Shown: positions 1 to 13,340, counted from the first letter of the stretch. The stretch: DNA of 64,000 nt from Sequoia sempervirens (GCA_007258455.2 VDFB02047230.1:158790635-158854634); one strand, 5' to 3'. Made by a program: numbers and translations. The notes: generated from the letters alone by a model not told the origin.

Positions 1-707
1 TGTTTAAATGACCCCATCATCCATAAAATGGCTTGCTAAATGTAATAAGCATTATGCCATAAAACTAATTCAATTATATAATACTTCCTTAGAACTAAAT
101 TGTAAAGAGTAAAAATAATGCTCGCAAATTTGAAGTCAAGCATATAGCAATCACTTAATGAAGGGAAAACCCAAAGGAAATAGTTCCAAACAAAAAAGTA
201 ATTTTGATGGTATCATCAAACATTTCATTGTCCAAAAATTAAATTATAACATCGAAATTAAAGTTGATCTTTAAATCGGGAGCATTCTTTTAAATGCTTC
301 GAATTGTGAACTACAAACTAAGATCACATTACTACCATACAAAGTTTTGGTAATGCTAGTGTGCATGGGATTTACTTGAACTACTTATGTTTACATGGCA
401 ATCACAACAAAGATAATTTAACTTAACTATTTGTTGCTATTAGACACATAATATCTACAATATATATAAAAAAAAATACTTAAACATAAATAAAGTGTAA
501 ATTTATGTGTGAGAAACATAAATTAAATCAAACAATCAACTCAATCAAAACCTCTCTAAATATACAGTTGTAGACTAGACCATGCTTTCAAGTTCACATT
601 ATACAGATTAATGGGATTAATAATAATCCTAATGTAAATTAAAATTAGTAAGATGAATTATATTCATATTTTCACAAATTGATACCAATGTTAGTGTGAA
701 TAAATTT
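1..707. other. AT-rich intergenic sequence, no gene seen
   Basis: No reading frame with recognisable protein content, no RNA gene and no clear repeat was found. The base composition is strongly AT-biased. It ends at the (ATT)n tail of the adjacent minus-strand LINE. Confidence 0.6.
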
Positions 708-879
708 AATATTATTATTATTATTATTATTTTATTAAAAGGGGTAAAAACTTTATTGAATTCAAGAAATTAGCAATACATAAAGATCAGGAAACCTATA
801 GGCTCCCACAAAGGAAAGACCATAACTCTCATCTAAAACAGAAACCACCATCCAAACAGGCACCAACATCTTATCCCTC

Positions 880-3800
880 TGTATCATCAGCAATGACTCT
901 TTCTAAATCCTAACAATAATCAAGGGATAACTGTCCCCAACCCTCAACCTTCCAATCATCTACATGCTCTGAAGCCCACTAAGCCAAACAGTCAACAACC
1001 CTATTCCATTCACGTGAAATGTGAGCAAAAGACACCACTTCCAACATAGAGAACCTCTGCAAAATCTGACGAATCACCAACGCAATCTGCAAATTAACTT
1101 TAGCCACCTTTTTCTCATGCAACATATTAAAAAAAATTTATGAGTCAAATTCACAGATAATCCTATGCCAACCCAAGGCACAAGCACACTCAATAGCCCA
1201 GAGAATCGCCAACCCCTCCATAAAGTTGTTAGAATGTCACCCTTTATGAATGGAGAAAAAGAAAATAACTAAACCAAAATAATCTCTTCCAACTCCCCCA
1301 ATCCCAGCAAGCCCAGGATTACCCCTAGAGGAGCCATTTGTATTAATCTTTAGAAAATCCACCAGAGGAGACAACCATCTTCCAACCCTTTGAACCTTCT
1401 TTTTAGCCCTCCTACCTCTTCTGACACAAGCAAAGATTGGATTCAACCCCTGTAATCCCAATCTATTCACAATCTCATTATCACTTCTTTCCAATGGAAA
1501 AGCCACTTCACATTTGGCTTCCACTCTCTACTGGATCATACCAACAATTATATGCCAAACATGTTGAACCATCAGCCTATCCCCACGAAAAATCCTACGA
1601 TTCATTTCCAACCAAATTTTCCAAAGGATGAACGTAGGACCAATGCACCACACAATCTAGAGGAAAGAGGCCTGGGAAGGGGGTCTTCCAAAACTACTCT
1701 AGAACTCAACCAAGGAAGAAGCATGAATACAAGGATATTTCAAAACACCCCACCACAAATTCTAAAGCATCATAAAATAAGGACAATGAAAAAACAAATG
1801 GGGAGAATCCTCCTTGCTGCAGTCGCACATAACACAAATAGAGGGACCCTAGAATCCCCGCTTCTGAAAATTATCCCAATTCAAACATCTATTCCAAGCA
1901 AGAGTCCATACAAAAAAAATTACACTTTGGCCATGAAAACTTGTTCCACACATGTTTCCACCAAGGGACCTCCACCCCCCCAAACTTGCAAGACAACAAC
2001 TCCTAATATCCACTAGACATAATAAAAGCACCCTTAAGATTCGGGCTCCAAGCCAGAATAGCCTTTCCAAAGAGAATTGAAATGCCTGCTAGCCAAAATA
2101 TTTTGAAGTGTAGCACAATCCTCCTCCAACCCAATAACAAGTCGCAAGGATCCTTCCACCTAGCCACCTCCATCTACCCACAAGAATAAAAATTCTTAAA
2201 ATCATTCACCCTTGACCAACCAACCTCTAAGAAGCACTGACAAAGATTCACCAAATTAGGATACTGACACAAAATGGGGGAAAATCCATCCCAAGAATCA
2301 GACCAAAAGAAATCCTCAGTCCCCCTATTACATATCCAAAACAAGCCCTCCTTGATCAGTGTATCCCCTTTCTTAAGCGTTCCCCAAATCGCAGAACCTT
2401 TCCCCACCAAAGGGTACTTGGGAAGTTCCTCCTTCAAAACCCTTGGGAGGTACTTATGAGCTAAAATCCTGGCCCAGATATGATCCTACTCCACACACCA
2501 CCTCCAGTAAAGCTTAGCAACCAACGCCAGCCTGAACCAACTCGAATGTCGCAATCCAAGACCCCCCACCTGCCTCGGGCTACACACAATATCCCAATTT
2601 ACCAAGCTCCACTTGGAAGAGGACAAGCTACCCACCCATAGGAATTGTCTAGCCAGAGAATCCAAATCCTTTATAAACCCAACTGGAGCCACCTATAACA
2701 TGCACCTGTAAATAGGAAGAACCTACACCACAAACTTTAGCAACTGAACAGGGCTAGCAAAGGACAACCATTGATGCATCCAATGATTAACCTTCACATG
2801 AAACTTGTCTAGGATATTCTACCACGATTCCCTAGGAAGCCTACCAATAGATATAGGAATACCAAGATAAGTAAGAGGGAGAGAACCAATCTGAAACTTC
2901 AAGATATGAGCAATCCTTTGTTGAATCAGCCTCGGAATATTGAAGAAAAAATGGAATATTCATCTTCATTAATCCTTTGGCCAGAAGCAATAAGATAGAT
3001 ATCCAAAGCCTTGCACAAATTCATAGCTTCTCTAATCTTAGCCAAACCCATCAAGGTAGTATCATCCACAAATTACAGGTGAGATTAGGGAGGTAAACCA
3101 TTTCTCCACCCCCATCCCTGGATAAAACCCAACTCCACTTTACATTTCACCAATCTCCCTAAGCCTTCAACAAGAAGGATAAATAAATAAGGAGAGAGAG
3201 GATCCCCTTGATGAAGGCCTCTAGAAGCACTAAAAAGAGAAGAAGGCTCACCATTTATCAACATTAAGAAAGAAGTGGAAGTAACACAACACATAACCCA
3301 CTGGACCCACTCCTCAGCAAAACCAAAGGCAATAAGAATTTTTCACAAGGACCACTTCACTCTATCATAGGCCTTCGCCATATCATGCTTGATGAACATA
3401 GCCTTTTCTTTCAAGGGTGTCATAGAATGAATAGTTTCAGTAGCAATGACCACCCCATCTAGAATTTGTTGATCCTCCACAAAACCACTATGTTCCTTAG
3501 AGATAATCCCTCTAAGCCATCGCTTCAACCTTTCAACAATCAGCTTGGAAATAATTTTATACACCACATTACAAAGGGAGATGGGTTGGAATTCACTCAA
3601 GTGATCTGCCCCCTCACATTTTGGAATGAGAGCAAGGAATGTATAATTCAAAGCCCTCAGCATCTAATTATTCTTTTGAGACTCCTAAACCACCTCCAAA
3701 AGGTTTAGCTTAATGATATCCCAAAATTCTTGATAAAATTCAACCAGAAAGCCATCAGGGCCAGGGGCTTTCCTTTTCTTCATCTAGAAAACTCCAATTC

Positions 3801-6461
3801 CTCTAGCAAGATGTTTCCCAAAATATGCTCATTCATCTCCCCAGTAACAAAAGAGGGGATACAAGATAAAACTTTATTTTCTTCCACCAAACCATCCTAA
3901 GAATCCTCTCTAAATAAAGAAGCAAAGAATTGTGAAGCCTCTCTAGACATCCTACAAAGAAGATAAATGATCTGCCTTATCATTCACAAGAATAGGCATA
4001 GAATTACCATGTTTCTTGTCCTTCACTAAGTTGAAGAAGAAAGCGGTGTTTCTGTCTCCCTCCTATAACCAATCAACTCGAGCCTTTTGTTTCCAATAAA
4101 TTTCCTCTCTCAGTTCACACTCTTCCAAAGCTTTCAAAGCCCTTGCCTCCTCCCTGAGTAAATCCTCAGAAAGACCAAACTCCCTTATCTCCCGAGTGAT
4201 GACATCCAAGTCAGCTTGAGCAGCCACCTTAGCATGAAAAATATTGACAAAGCACTACCTATTCCACCTTTTGAGTTGATATTTTACATATTGCAATAGT
4301 TTGGAAAAAGAATGCATGACTGCCAAAAGCAGGTCTTCCACTCCGCCACCATTTGGCCACATGCTCCTGCAAAAAAGAATCTCTTAACCACATAAGCTAG
4401 AACTTAAAAGAAGGGGACCGAACAACTCAAGTTGAAGTAGCAGATAACTCAATAAGCCAGTGATCTGATCCCCTCCAGTCCAAAATCTCAAAGCAAGTAG
4501 ACCACAATCCTCCAACCCAAAAGCAAGAAACCAAGAAACGGTCAAGTCTCTTAACAATACAACTCTCTCCTATTCTCCTATAGTTCCAGGTAAACTAACC
4601 ATTACGAGGCTTAATGTCAACTAGATTGAATGTATATATGTTATCCCTTAGAAGGAAAGTAGAGGGCTCCAATCTTGTAATACCACCCTTCTTCTCATCC
4701 AACTCAATAATGGCATTAAAATCACCCGCAATAATCCAAGGGAAAAAAGGATCTAGGCTCCAAATGAAATTAATATGAGACCACAGGGTAAGTGCAAGAA
4801 GTTGAGTCCACGAAATGTGGAAGTTTTTGCCTTAGCCAAAAAAATGAAATCGGCATTACAAAAACGGGATCCTGCTTTCTAAGAAACGAGATCTCGTTTA
4901 GCTTCGAGATCCCGATCCTAAATTAAAAATGGGATCTCATATTTTAAAAAATGGGATCCTGCTTCTTAAAAAATCGAGGTCCCATTTTGAATTTTTTTCA
5001 AAAATGGAAAGTTTTCAAAACAGGATCCCGATTTGAAAACTTTCCATTTTTGGAAATTTATGTTTTTGGAAAATTTTCAAAATGGGATCCTATTTTTAAA
5101 ATTTCCAAAAACGGAAATTTCCCATTTTTGGCAATTTTGAAAATGAGATCCTGTTTTGTAGAATCAAAATGAGATCTCACTTTACAAAACGGGATCTTGT
5201 TTCCAAAAATTTGAAATTGGGTTTTCTTTGTGGGTGGGTTTTTTCCTTGTATTTTGGTTCAGGAAAAGCATTGGGAATCCGAACCTAGGCCTTTAACCTG
5301 GTTTGACCTACAAGTTGAAGGTCCTAACAATGTCAGAGAAAAATACCAAGTTTGGACATATGACTGACAACTTTTTTTGCAGAATTTTTTGACGAAATTA
5401 AAACCCATTTTAGATGAGACAATGCAGATTCCAAATATGAATTTTTTTTTACAATTGGATTATTTTTTCTATTTTTCAATTAATTTATGATGAAAATGGT
5501 CCATAAACTTTAAATATCAGGGTTTTTAAATATTTTAATAACTTTTGATCAACATAAAATTTTGACGAACAGATTGCATGAGAACAAACTTCAAATAATT
5601 CTTTTCAATTTAAAAAAAATAAAAAAATGATAAGTTAAGGTCATCTTATGCTTGTCGTACACGACGATTTTTCAAAACGACAAATATGCCTAATAAAAAA
5701 TTAACAAAAAAATATTCAATAAAAAATTACAAAAAAATATTAAGAACAAGCTTCAGTCAATCACAAATCTTTTCCCAAAAGGATTTAGAAAAATACAATA
5801 ATTTAGGTCAAAATATGGATGTTGTACACGTGCATGGTATGGTAAAAAAAAGTGACTTTTAAACAGTGGTTTTTAGAAACGCCTATTGAAACTCAATTTG
5901 TACAATCTGGGTATTGAAATAAATTATATATTTGGAAACTAGACTCTGAGTACTACATTTTATGATTAATGACTTTTTTGAAGATTCCATCTCTAATTGC
6001 TTCAAATTTTAAGGTCAAATGTGTTAAATGCTGAAAATCAAGGAAAACACTTCCACTTTTTGGCCAAAAAGTGGACTCAACTTCTTGCCAGCACCCCACA
6101 ATATCTGCTTACTAGGAAAATTAGTAGGTGCATAGATGTTTGAAAGAAGAATAGTTTCCCTCGACTCCAAACATGAAGCAACCACAGAGATGGAAGACTT
6201 GGAGGACATCCACCAAAGAGGACAAATCTTCAGTGGGTTCCATAGGCAAGCCACACCCCTAGCATTCCCATGAGCCCCAGTACACTGACAATCACTTCAC
6301 CTCCACAACTTAGGCAACAAACCAATCATACCTTCAATAATTAATTTAGTCTCCTGTAAAAAAAGAACATCAGGAGAATGAGTTCTTACCAAATCACGAA
6401 CAGCTTTTTGTCGAGGGCCACTGTTCAATCCCCTTACATTCCAAGAGATGACGATCATTTT
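880..6461 (-). pseudogene. LINE ORF2: endonuclease, reverse transcriptase, RNase H; broken
   Basis: The apurinic-type endonuclease begins at 6461 with MIVISWNVRGLN, then QETK, SNIYAPT (6150-6120) and, after the nested insertion, WIIAGDFNA (about 4735-4700), VKRLDRFL and GSDHWLI (about 4480-4440). The reverse transcriptase shows ISLCNVVYKIISKLIVERLK, then EHSGFVEDQQILDGV and MAKAYDRVKWSL (3663-3343), GLHQGDPLSPYLF (3294-3085), and the active-site box as FVDDT with DD intact near 3070. WRWCVE and GLFWICNRGTEDFFWSDSW mark the zf-RVT region (2690-2174). The RNase H starts LKINTNGSSRGNPG near 1360, where the first catalytic Asp of the usual INTDGS is Asn. Many stops and frameshifts make it non-functional. 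The endonuclease is physically split by a TIR element. Confidence 0.85.
4794..6088. mobile_element. TIR element (1295 bp) with GGGATCCC palindrome array, copy 1
   Basis: The ends are perfect 18-bp inverted repeats: GCAAGAAGTTGAGTCCAC at 4794-4811 and its complement at 6071-6088. Homology continues inward (TGGAAGT...TTTTCCTT). It sits inside the LINE endonuclease, whose reading resumes on both sides, so it is a true insertion. The left third (about 4860-5215) is an array of roughly a dozen variants of the palindrome CGGGATCCCG (RGGATCYYG), each flanked by A/T runs. The remaining 870 bp is non-repetitive and about 85-90% alike by eye to 35205-36068. No transposase reading frame is present, so it is non-autonomous. 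I could not settle the target-site duplication and therefore cannot name the superfamily. Confidence 0.8.
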
Positions 6462-6479
6462 GGAGGGTTGGAAAAATGG

Positions 6480-8215
6480 GAATCCAGAGTCTTAATAGAT
6501 CCAAACTCCACCAAAGTCTCCCCCATCAACTTAATCTTTTCTAAATCTTTCTTTCTTCCAACTTTAGAAGACTTCTTAGCAACCCCTTTCTTTAGGTCTT
6601 TCTAAAGAATTCCCAACAAAGAAGAAGCCTTGCTGCCTTTCACTGAATCAAACCCCCCTTTTACTAAGGGAGTAGAGATCTCTCCCTCCCTCATCTTTGT
6701 ATCAACAAGAATCTCAAACATCCCATGAACCACCACACTCTGATCTGTATCCATTTGCAAAGCCCCAATTTCCTAAGAAGACTAGTTGTGGTCTGCAACA
6801 ATTCCTTCCTGAACCCCTTCTGAAACACCCTGATCTATAAACATCATTCCCAAATTCACCTTCTGCTGACTAAGATAATCTAGAATCTCAAATCTATTAA
6901 AGGTATCTCCTTCCTGATGCTCCTTTAGATTCCTCTTTTGACCCTGGTTCCTATTACGAGCCTTAAAAAGAATAAAACCCTCCCTGCCAACAACCTCACC
7001 AGGAATGGGATCCTTTCCTTTGTCCACCTTAGGAGGGTTGTGAGGAGGTTGAGCAACCTAAGACCCAAAAGATTTAGACTTTGGGCATCTCCTCTATAGA
7101 TGACCATATTCATGACAGAGCTAGCAACGAAAAGGAATTATCTCATAATCCAGTTGTTGCACCCAAGAACATGCACCCACATGAATTCCTAGAGAATCTG
7201 GAAGAGAGTTATTTAAATCCATTTCAACACAAATGTGTGCAAAAGTCATGTTACCTTTCTATCCTAAGTTTGCTAAGAAGGACCCACCAATTTCCCCAAT
7301 AGTGAAACGACTCAATGCAAGATGTCATTGCGCCAGTATTCAATTGGAAATCTTAGGAGACAAACTCACAATGGAACCTGATTAGGAAGCTCCTCTGAAG
7401 GATCAAAACCCACATGTCAAGGTTTAATAAATAAACCAATCTAGTTGTGGAAATAAGGCCCACCTTCAAACACTCTATTGTGATCTTCCATGCAATTAAA
7501 TGTCACCATGAAGTAACTATTTGCTAACAACATTATTTCCATCTCACCTTTCGGAGACCAGGTACAATGTGCCCACAATTCCAAAAATTGAAGTGAAACC
7601 CTCATTCCCAAAAATTTGCAAAGCAAGGCATGTTTCGAGTATTACTCAACATCCTCGCAATCGATTCTAGTTGAATCATTAGTACCAGCCTATCTTTGCT
7701 TCGTTCCAAACACCCATTGATTTTTGAAATATGGAGACCTCCAAATGGATCAAATCCTCTATTCCCCAAATCATTAGAAAATAAATTATTGTCAAAAATC
7801 TTCATTGAAAGAGATGTAGGTTTCACACCAACAACAACACTAAAATCCAAAGCACCAGTGGCCCTGAAAGCTTCCCCATGATCCATTAACGAGGAAAAGC
7901 CAAGACCAAACCCCTTAATCCAAGAGCCCCAAACAAACACCAAACAATTGCAAGAAACAAGAACCATCACCTTATACCTCCCACTACACTACAATCCAAC
8001 CACACCAACAACAAAAAGAAAGCACAAAAACTAAAAATCGGACCCCCAAACTTCAATAAACACCCACCCCCGCACAACACTCAACACTCAAAAGGCACAG
8101 AACACGGTTTCAAAGGCATGCAACACTTGTCAGGTAACATGTAGACCGCGACCACTAATGGTCGCGGGCCTACAAAAAACACCCGCCTGCTGCTATCGTC
8201 ACCATTCTCCATATT
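6480..8215 (-). pseudogene. LINE ORF1 (gag-like, DUF4283 plus zinc knuckle), broken
   Basis: The likely start is the ATG near 8213 (MENGDDSSRRVFF). The segment 7626-7441 reads SPKGEMEIMLLANSYFMVTF followed by EDHNRVFEGGPYF, a typical plant LINE DUF4283 core. Around 7140-7085 lies a zinc-knuckle remnant of the form C-x2-C-x3-GH: FRC, a stop, LCHEYGHL, then a frameshift before the expected final Cys-Pro. ORF1 proteins of this type bind element RNA and form the ribonucleoprotein used in target-primed reverse transcription. Several frames must be joined to read it, and at least one TAG stop sits inside the knuckle, so it is not functional. It lies directly upstream of the endonuclease start at 6461, as expected. 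Confidence 0.8.
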
Positions 8216-8225
8216 ATTATCAATC

Positions 8226-10439
8226 TTGGTTTAATTTAAAATTTACTAATGGATATTGTATATTAATATTTATTCACTAAAGGTTGATAACATTATTAAT
8301 AACTCTCTAAACCGAGGAAGATAGCTATTATTATTAACATTAATGTTGGTATATATATGTTTTGATACTTATCTTTGTATCATTTAATCTTCTCAGAGCA
8401 ACTTCCATTCTAGAAAATAATGGCAGTTGCTGATGTGGGGATAACCAACTTGAACCAGATGAATTATATAACAACGTTTAAATCTTAGAGTTCCTCATAT
8501 TGCCTTAACATTGATCACCCAGCTGGATCGATCCAAAGAATAAATTATTTAAATTACTGACATTAGTGATGAAACCTAAAATGATGATGGATACAATATA
8601 CTATTGATATAATAAGGAAATTTGCAACAACGTTTATAGGATAATATTGCATTTAACACATATAATGTTTTGAGGGTGTTGATGACAAATTTTAATCATT
8701 ATCTCATACATAAGCAACCCCAATCTTCTGGGTGAGTTAAGAAGAGGAGACATATTTCAAGGCTACAAGTTTTGTGTTAATGCGCATTCATTCAAAAACA
8801 TGGTTTATGTAGCAACAAGAGTTTTTTTTTTCTAAAGTTTAAATCACTAGTCAAAAACTAGATATCTGCCTTTCATTCCAACATCACCATTATGTGGATA
8901 ATGATTCTTATGATACAAACAAAATAACTAGGTTCTATATGATCTCGCCATTAGAACATAGGATCATTTATCCAAGGATAACCAATTTTAATAGACAAGA
9001 GTAGATATGAAGCAACTTACCTCTATACTAAAGATGGGTGGACTTTCTCCTACTCTTCTCTTGGGCAAGGCTGAAGACATAGATGTAAAGGTTTAATTGG
9101 AGCACTTGATTTCATTGCAGGGCTCATCGCCAAGGGTTTTTTGAATGTTATTCAAATCAATAATCTTCCCATAGTTGAGCTTTCATGTGACAGTCTTCCC
9201 ATAATACACATGTGACGGTCTTCCCATAATACACAAGATAATTGAATTGAACATAACAAGGATTTCCAAGCTCGACCTTGAAGCTTCCATCATCTGCAAG
9301 GGAATAAGACTTGATAGAATTAGGTAGAAGGCCAATGGGCAGTCCATATTTAGCCAAATTTTTTGAAATGGGTTGTTCAGATACATGAGAATCTGCCTAG
9401 ATAGAATTACAAATTATTACCACTGTGGCCAAAAGGGGCGCCCATCTCATCCCCATCTTTGTAAAATCCATCCTTCTTATCTTCTACTTGACTGGTGGTC
9501 TTTCTCTACATATAATAGTTCATGGGGCTTCAATGAATAGACTCTTATGCATACAACGTGTGATTTGTATTGAACTGTTTGGATTTCAAGCTGCACCTTT
9601 AGCCATTTTTTTATTTCACACCTTTTAATTCCTCCTTTTCAATCAAACTCTACTCAAATTTTATAAAAACAAAAACTTAAAATTTCCCCAAGGCATTTTT
9701 TTTTGTAAAGGCCATTCTACCTTCCATTCCACCTCTGTCACTTTTCAACATATGGATGATAGTCTCCAAGAGATTTTAACAATGCCTCCAAAGGCATCCC
9801 ATATCAACGCCTCTTCTCATCAGATAAGTATTTCATTTTCTCTCATCCATGTTTAAGGCTTTCGATAGTAAGGAAAATGTTTATTGACTGCACTTGCACC
9901 CCAATCAGTGCAATGTGTACATCGATAGGCTTAGAAAAATGTGTGTGACTACTGTTTTTAGACGTCAAATTGGAGGAGATTTTTTGATATTAGACTAGAG
10001 GAGATCCTGATGAGATTCCCCACATAATAGCCTATCATTAATTAATCATCCTCGTCTTTACCCAAAACTTCCCCTTTATCCCCTTCCTATGAACACAGAC
10101 AAAGATCTATTTACTCTTCACCCACTTGCTATTGTTATTATTATTACCTAGGTCATTGCCCAATAATTCCCTCTTCTTCTATGAAATGCATTAACAGAAT
10201 CATCTACACCACATCCCTTAATGCTTTCCATTTAACACCTACCTTCTCCCTTTCCCAAAGGGCATTCTAATGTTGCATTGAGATCTGTGGGTCTTTTACT
10301 TGCATTATGGCAGTCTATTGTTAGTAAGCCTAATAAAGGGATAGCTTGCTCATTTATTTTGAAATGACTTCCTAGCCATTCTACAATGATAGCTTAAAAC
10401 CTTGATATGGCATGCTATCTAGAAATTAATTGAGTCAAT
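8226..10439. other. Intergenic sequence, no gene seen
   Basis: About 2.2 kb of AT-rich sequence without supported coding content. Short open frames near 9160-9390 fall on a tandem duplication and have no recognisable domain. The stretch 9400-10440 is pyrimidine-leaning on the plus strand but shows no element boundary I can define. Confidence 0.5.
9184..9233. repeat. 25-bp tandem duplication
   Basis: Two adjacent 25-bp copies beginning CATGTGAC(A/G)GTCTTCCCAT, differing at one base. A degenerate partial copy (AATCTTCCCATAGTTGAG) lies just upstream. Confidence 0.75.
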
Positions 10440-11968
10440 GGGTGGAAGATGAACCTTCACATTAAGATTGACTAAACCCACTCAATGCTCCTGACTTTCA
10501 ACATTCATTTTAGATGTTGTTGTATTAAAGTCAGGCATACAAACACACTCAACCCTGGAGGAATTCGATGGAATTCGGAAAGATTTAGGAGTGATATTGA
10601 GGTTAAACAGGGCTTCCCTCTTCCTCCTACACTCTTTGGCCTATATATAGATAAACTTGAGGAGTGGTTGGATTTGGAAGGTGAAGAAGGGGCTCCTTTA
10701 GGAGTGTATATTGTAAAGCTTATTTTATATGCAGATGATCTTATTTTGATTGCTAGGTCTGTTCAAGGGTTGCAAGCGCATCTGGCTACGCTTGAGCATT
10801 TTTGCAAGGATTTTGGTATGCAAGTTAACATTAGTAAGACCAAGATCATGGTTTTCTCTACGAAGAAGAAAAAAAATCAGTTCGACTTCTATTTTGAAGG
10901 AACTATCCTAGAAGAAGTAACAGAGTATAAATACTTGGGAATTGACTTCAACAACAAGCTATGTTGGGAAACTTGTAGAAGGAAAAGAACCTTGGGAGGG
11001 TGGAGAGCTCTTTTTTCTCTCTAAAATAGGTGTAGAGAGGCAAAGCTATGGGATTGGAAAACTATTCAAATATTGTTTGGGCTGTTAGTTATACCAGTGG
11101 TCCTCTATGGTTGTGAAATTTGGGCTAGCAGCACTTCTAGCATCAAGTGGGCACAAATAGAGAGAATTCAAAAGTGTTTGATCACAAGCAAATTCAAACT
11201 AAAAGCTTTGATTCCTTATGAGATACTTCTTGCTGAAACGGGGGCAATTCCTATTGAGGCCATCACTATGGTGAGTCTTTTGAGATATTTGAAAAAAGTT
11301 GAGCAGATGGAAGCTCATCGGTGGCCAAATGTTGTTTTTAGAGGTGTCTTAGGGCCGAGAAAAAAGGCATGGATGAAACAAAACTGTAAGTGGATGAACA
11401 AGTGGAACATTCATTTCAGCGAGTGCTCTAATAATAGCAAGGAATTAAAGTTATATGTGGTTGAAAAATTTCACAAGGCTATGTGGACAAGAGAGGTTGG
11501 GAGAAAGAAAAAATATTATGTTGAAGAATTTAATCCCAATTTGGACCATCAACAAAAAGCACATATAAAGGCAAATATTTCGTGGAAATCAAATATTCTC
11601 ATTGCACAATTGAGGACTAACTCACATCGTCTTCGATGTGAAACGGGGAGATGGAAAAGGCCAAAAGAAGTTTGGGAAGAGAGGGTTTGTATCTTTTGTG
11701 CTAATGGGCAAGTGGAAACTAAAAAACATTAAATATCTTAGATTGTATAGCTTATAGTGACATCAGAGGAAGCTACACAAGTGGGTTAACAGCTGCAAAT
11801 TTTCAAGATTTATTTAGCATGGATTGGCTGGGCAGAATGAGAGATCATTATCAAACTTAATGGTAGGAGAACATCGCTTCACAATGCTAAAATAGCAGGG
11901 TCACTGTCCCATAGGCCTTCTTTTGGTCTCGTGGACGTTAAAAGTCTTCTATTCTATTCTATTCTATA
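10440..11968 (+). mobile_element. Second LINE lineage, 5'-truncated, ending in (TTCTA)n
   Basis: The first part (10485-11024) encodes reverse transcriptase: VKQGFPLPPTLFGLYIDKLE, the active-site box LILYADDLILIA, then LEHFCKDFGMQVNISKTKIM and YKYLGI. After a stop, 11073-11732 encodes the thumb and C-terminal region (VIPVVLYGCEIWASS, IERIQKCLI, a Cys-rich end CIFCANGQVE). The copy ends in a TTCTA pentamer repeat at 11947-11968 rather than poly(A), so it belongs to a group that ends in short tandem repeats. It has no RNase H and does not match the LINE at 0.7-8.2 kb. An RTE-like or related clade is possible, but I cannot assign it by eye. It is 5'-truncated near 10440-10520, as is usual for LINE copies. 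Confidence 0.8.
10485..11732 (+). pseudogene. Reverse transcriptase (YADD) and C-terminal region, interrupted
   Basis: Two long frames separated by a stop near 11022 and a short gap. The catalytic YADD is intact in LILYADDLILIA, and the downstream QVNISKTK and YKYLGI motifs follow at normal spacing. The fingers domain and any endonuclease are missing. Such proteins copy the element RNA at the target site. Decay is lighter here than in the other LINEs of the window, with long uninterrupted frames of 179 and 219 codons, which suggests a younger insertion. Confidence 0.8.
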
Positions 11969-13340
11969 AATAAGCATCTTGTTACTATCATTCGTAGGAT
12001 GACAAGGATTACATTACTCCAGAATTAATTGACTTACCAATAACCTGATTGATGGTCACAAAATGACAATATTAAATGAACATTTCTTAACTTTGTCCCA
12101 ACAAAGATTTCCACCATGGTAATAAGAAGTAAGGTTATCCACTATGCAAATATTTGATATTAATTGTTATTAGCGTTAATGACAATATATTAATCTTTTT
12201 CTCTATTATTAATATTAATATTGTAAACATTAATATTCTATTTTTTTTATTTTTTTAAATATCCATATCACTATCATTGTTTTCATATTGAATTTTTTTT
12301 TTCATAATTATATTTTTATTCAATAATGTCACTCAAGACTAAATACTAACATTGTGGTTATATTCATTAAGACCGCTCATTTTGCTACTACTGATGTTTA
12401 TTTTAATACCATTTCTTTGTGCATTAATATAATATTGTTACCAACATTGATATTACCTCACATATGAATGTCAAAATATCATAATACCTCAATTTGCAGT
12501 GGTAATTGGTAAACCCCCTACTTTTGATATGTAAATACTCATCAACATAGTCTATATATAATATATAGGTAGGATGCTCTTTATTATTTACTATAATAAT
12601 CTAATTCTTTAAAAATAAAACACATAGTTGTGAAATAGAAATTCTTTTTGGACTACTAGTGATAGATAATATAATTGAAGAACCCACAACCAAATTTGAA
12701 CTAACACATAACATGTTTTCCTAAGAATAATGTTAATAATGGGCTCGTTGAGGTAGAATTTGAATCCTCCTACAAGGTTAATAATTAAATATATGAAATT
12801 TCGAATAGGATTCATCTAGAAATAAATGTTTCATTGGTTTGACACACATTTTTAAATATGATGAGAACTAACCATTACTTGAATTTGGCATGCATAAAAA
12901 GAGTACTTAATAGAGGGAGAATAATTAAACTAAGATATAACGTATGTAACTTGACATTGAAAATTCTAACACTGGATCAAGAGTATTTATATGTTTAGTC
13001 TCATCAATTAGAAAATAATTTCCTCTAATCTTATAGGCTCACATTTAAATATTCAAATAATAATGCTACGAATACATCACTCTTTCATGGACACTTAGAA
13101 AAAGGGTGCTAGAAAACTATAAGCTTTTGGAGATTAAATGAAATCCCATTAAAATAGTGTGTATGACCCTATATGATTTGATGAAATAAATTTCTTTTCA
13201 TTCCTTGAACTAATAATTAGCAATATCTACTTATATTTTAAATAGGTTATAACAATAAACTAAGAGGATAACCAAATAAATCAAGTAGTATTATATCTTG
13301 TAACTTATTAATCCACCTACGTACAAGGGACGACCAAGAT
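11969..13340. other. AT-rich intergenic sequence, no gene seen
   Basis: About 1.4 kb with very high AT content, many TTAATATT-type words and no supported coding region, RNA gene or element end. Confidence 0.55.

Larger units (their letters stand above)
708..8225 (-). mobile_element. L1-type LINE, near full length, decayed, with a nested insertion
   Basis: Read on the minus strand, the parts appear in the order of a plant L1 LINE. ORF1 with a DUF4283-like domain and zinc knuckle lies at about 8210-6480. ORF2 follows with endonuclease (6461-4350), reverse transcriptase (about 3900-2900), thumb and zf-RVT segments (2700-1550) and RNase H (1420-900). The 3' end is a simple (ATT)n tail at 710-733 after a T-rich tract. 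All domains carry stops and frameshifts, so the element is dead. A 1295-bp TIR element at 4794-6088 splits the endonuclease. Target-site duplications could not be identified with confidence because the flanks are low-complexity AT. The lineage assignment comes from domain order and motifs and is fairly secure; the exact ends are approximate. Confidence 0.9.

Noticed and set aside
4951..5172. Short frame rich in Phe, Lys and Asn
   Set aside because: It runs across the GGGATCCC palindrome array of a TIR element and reflects the repeat only.
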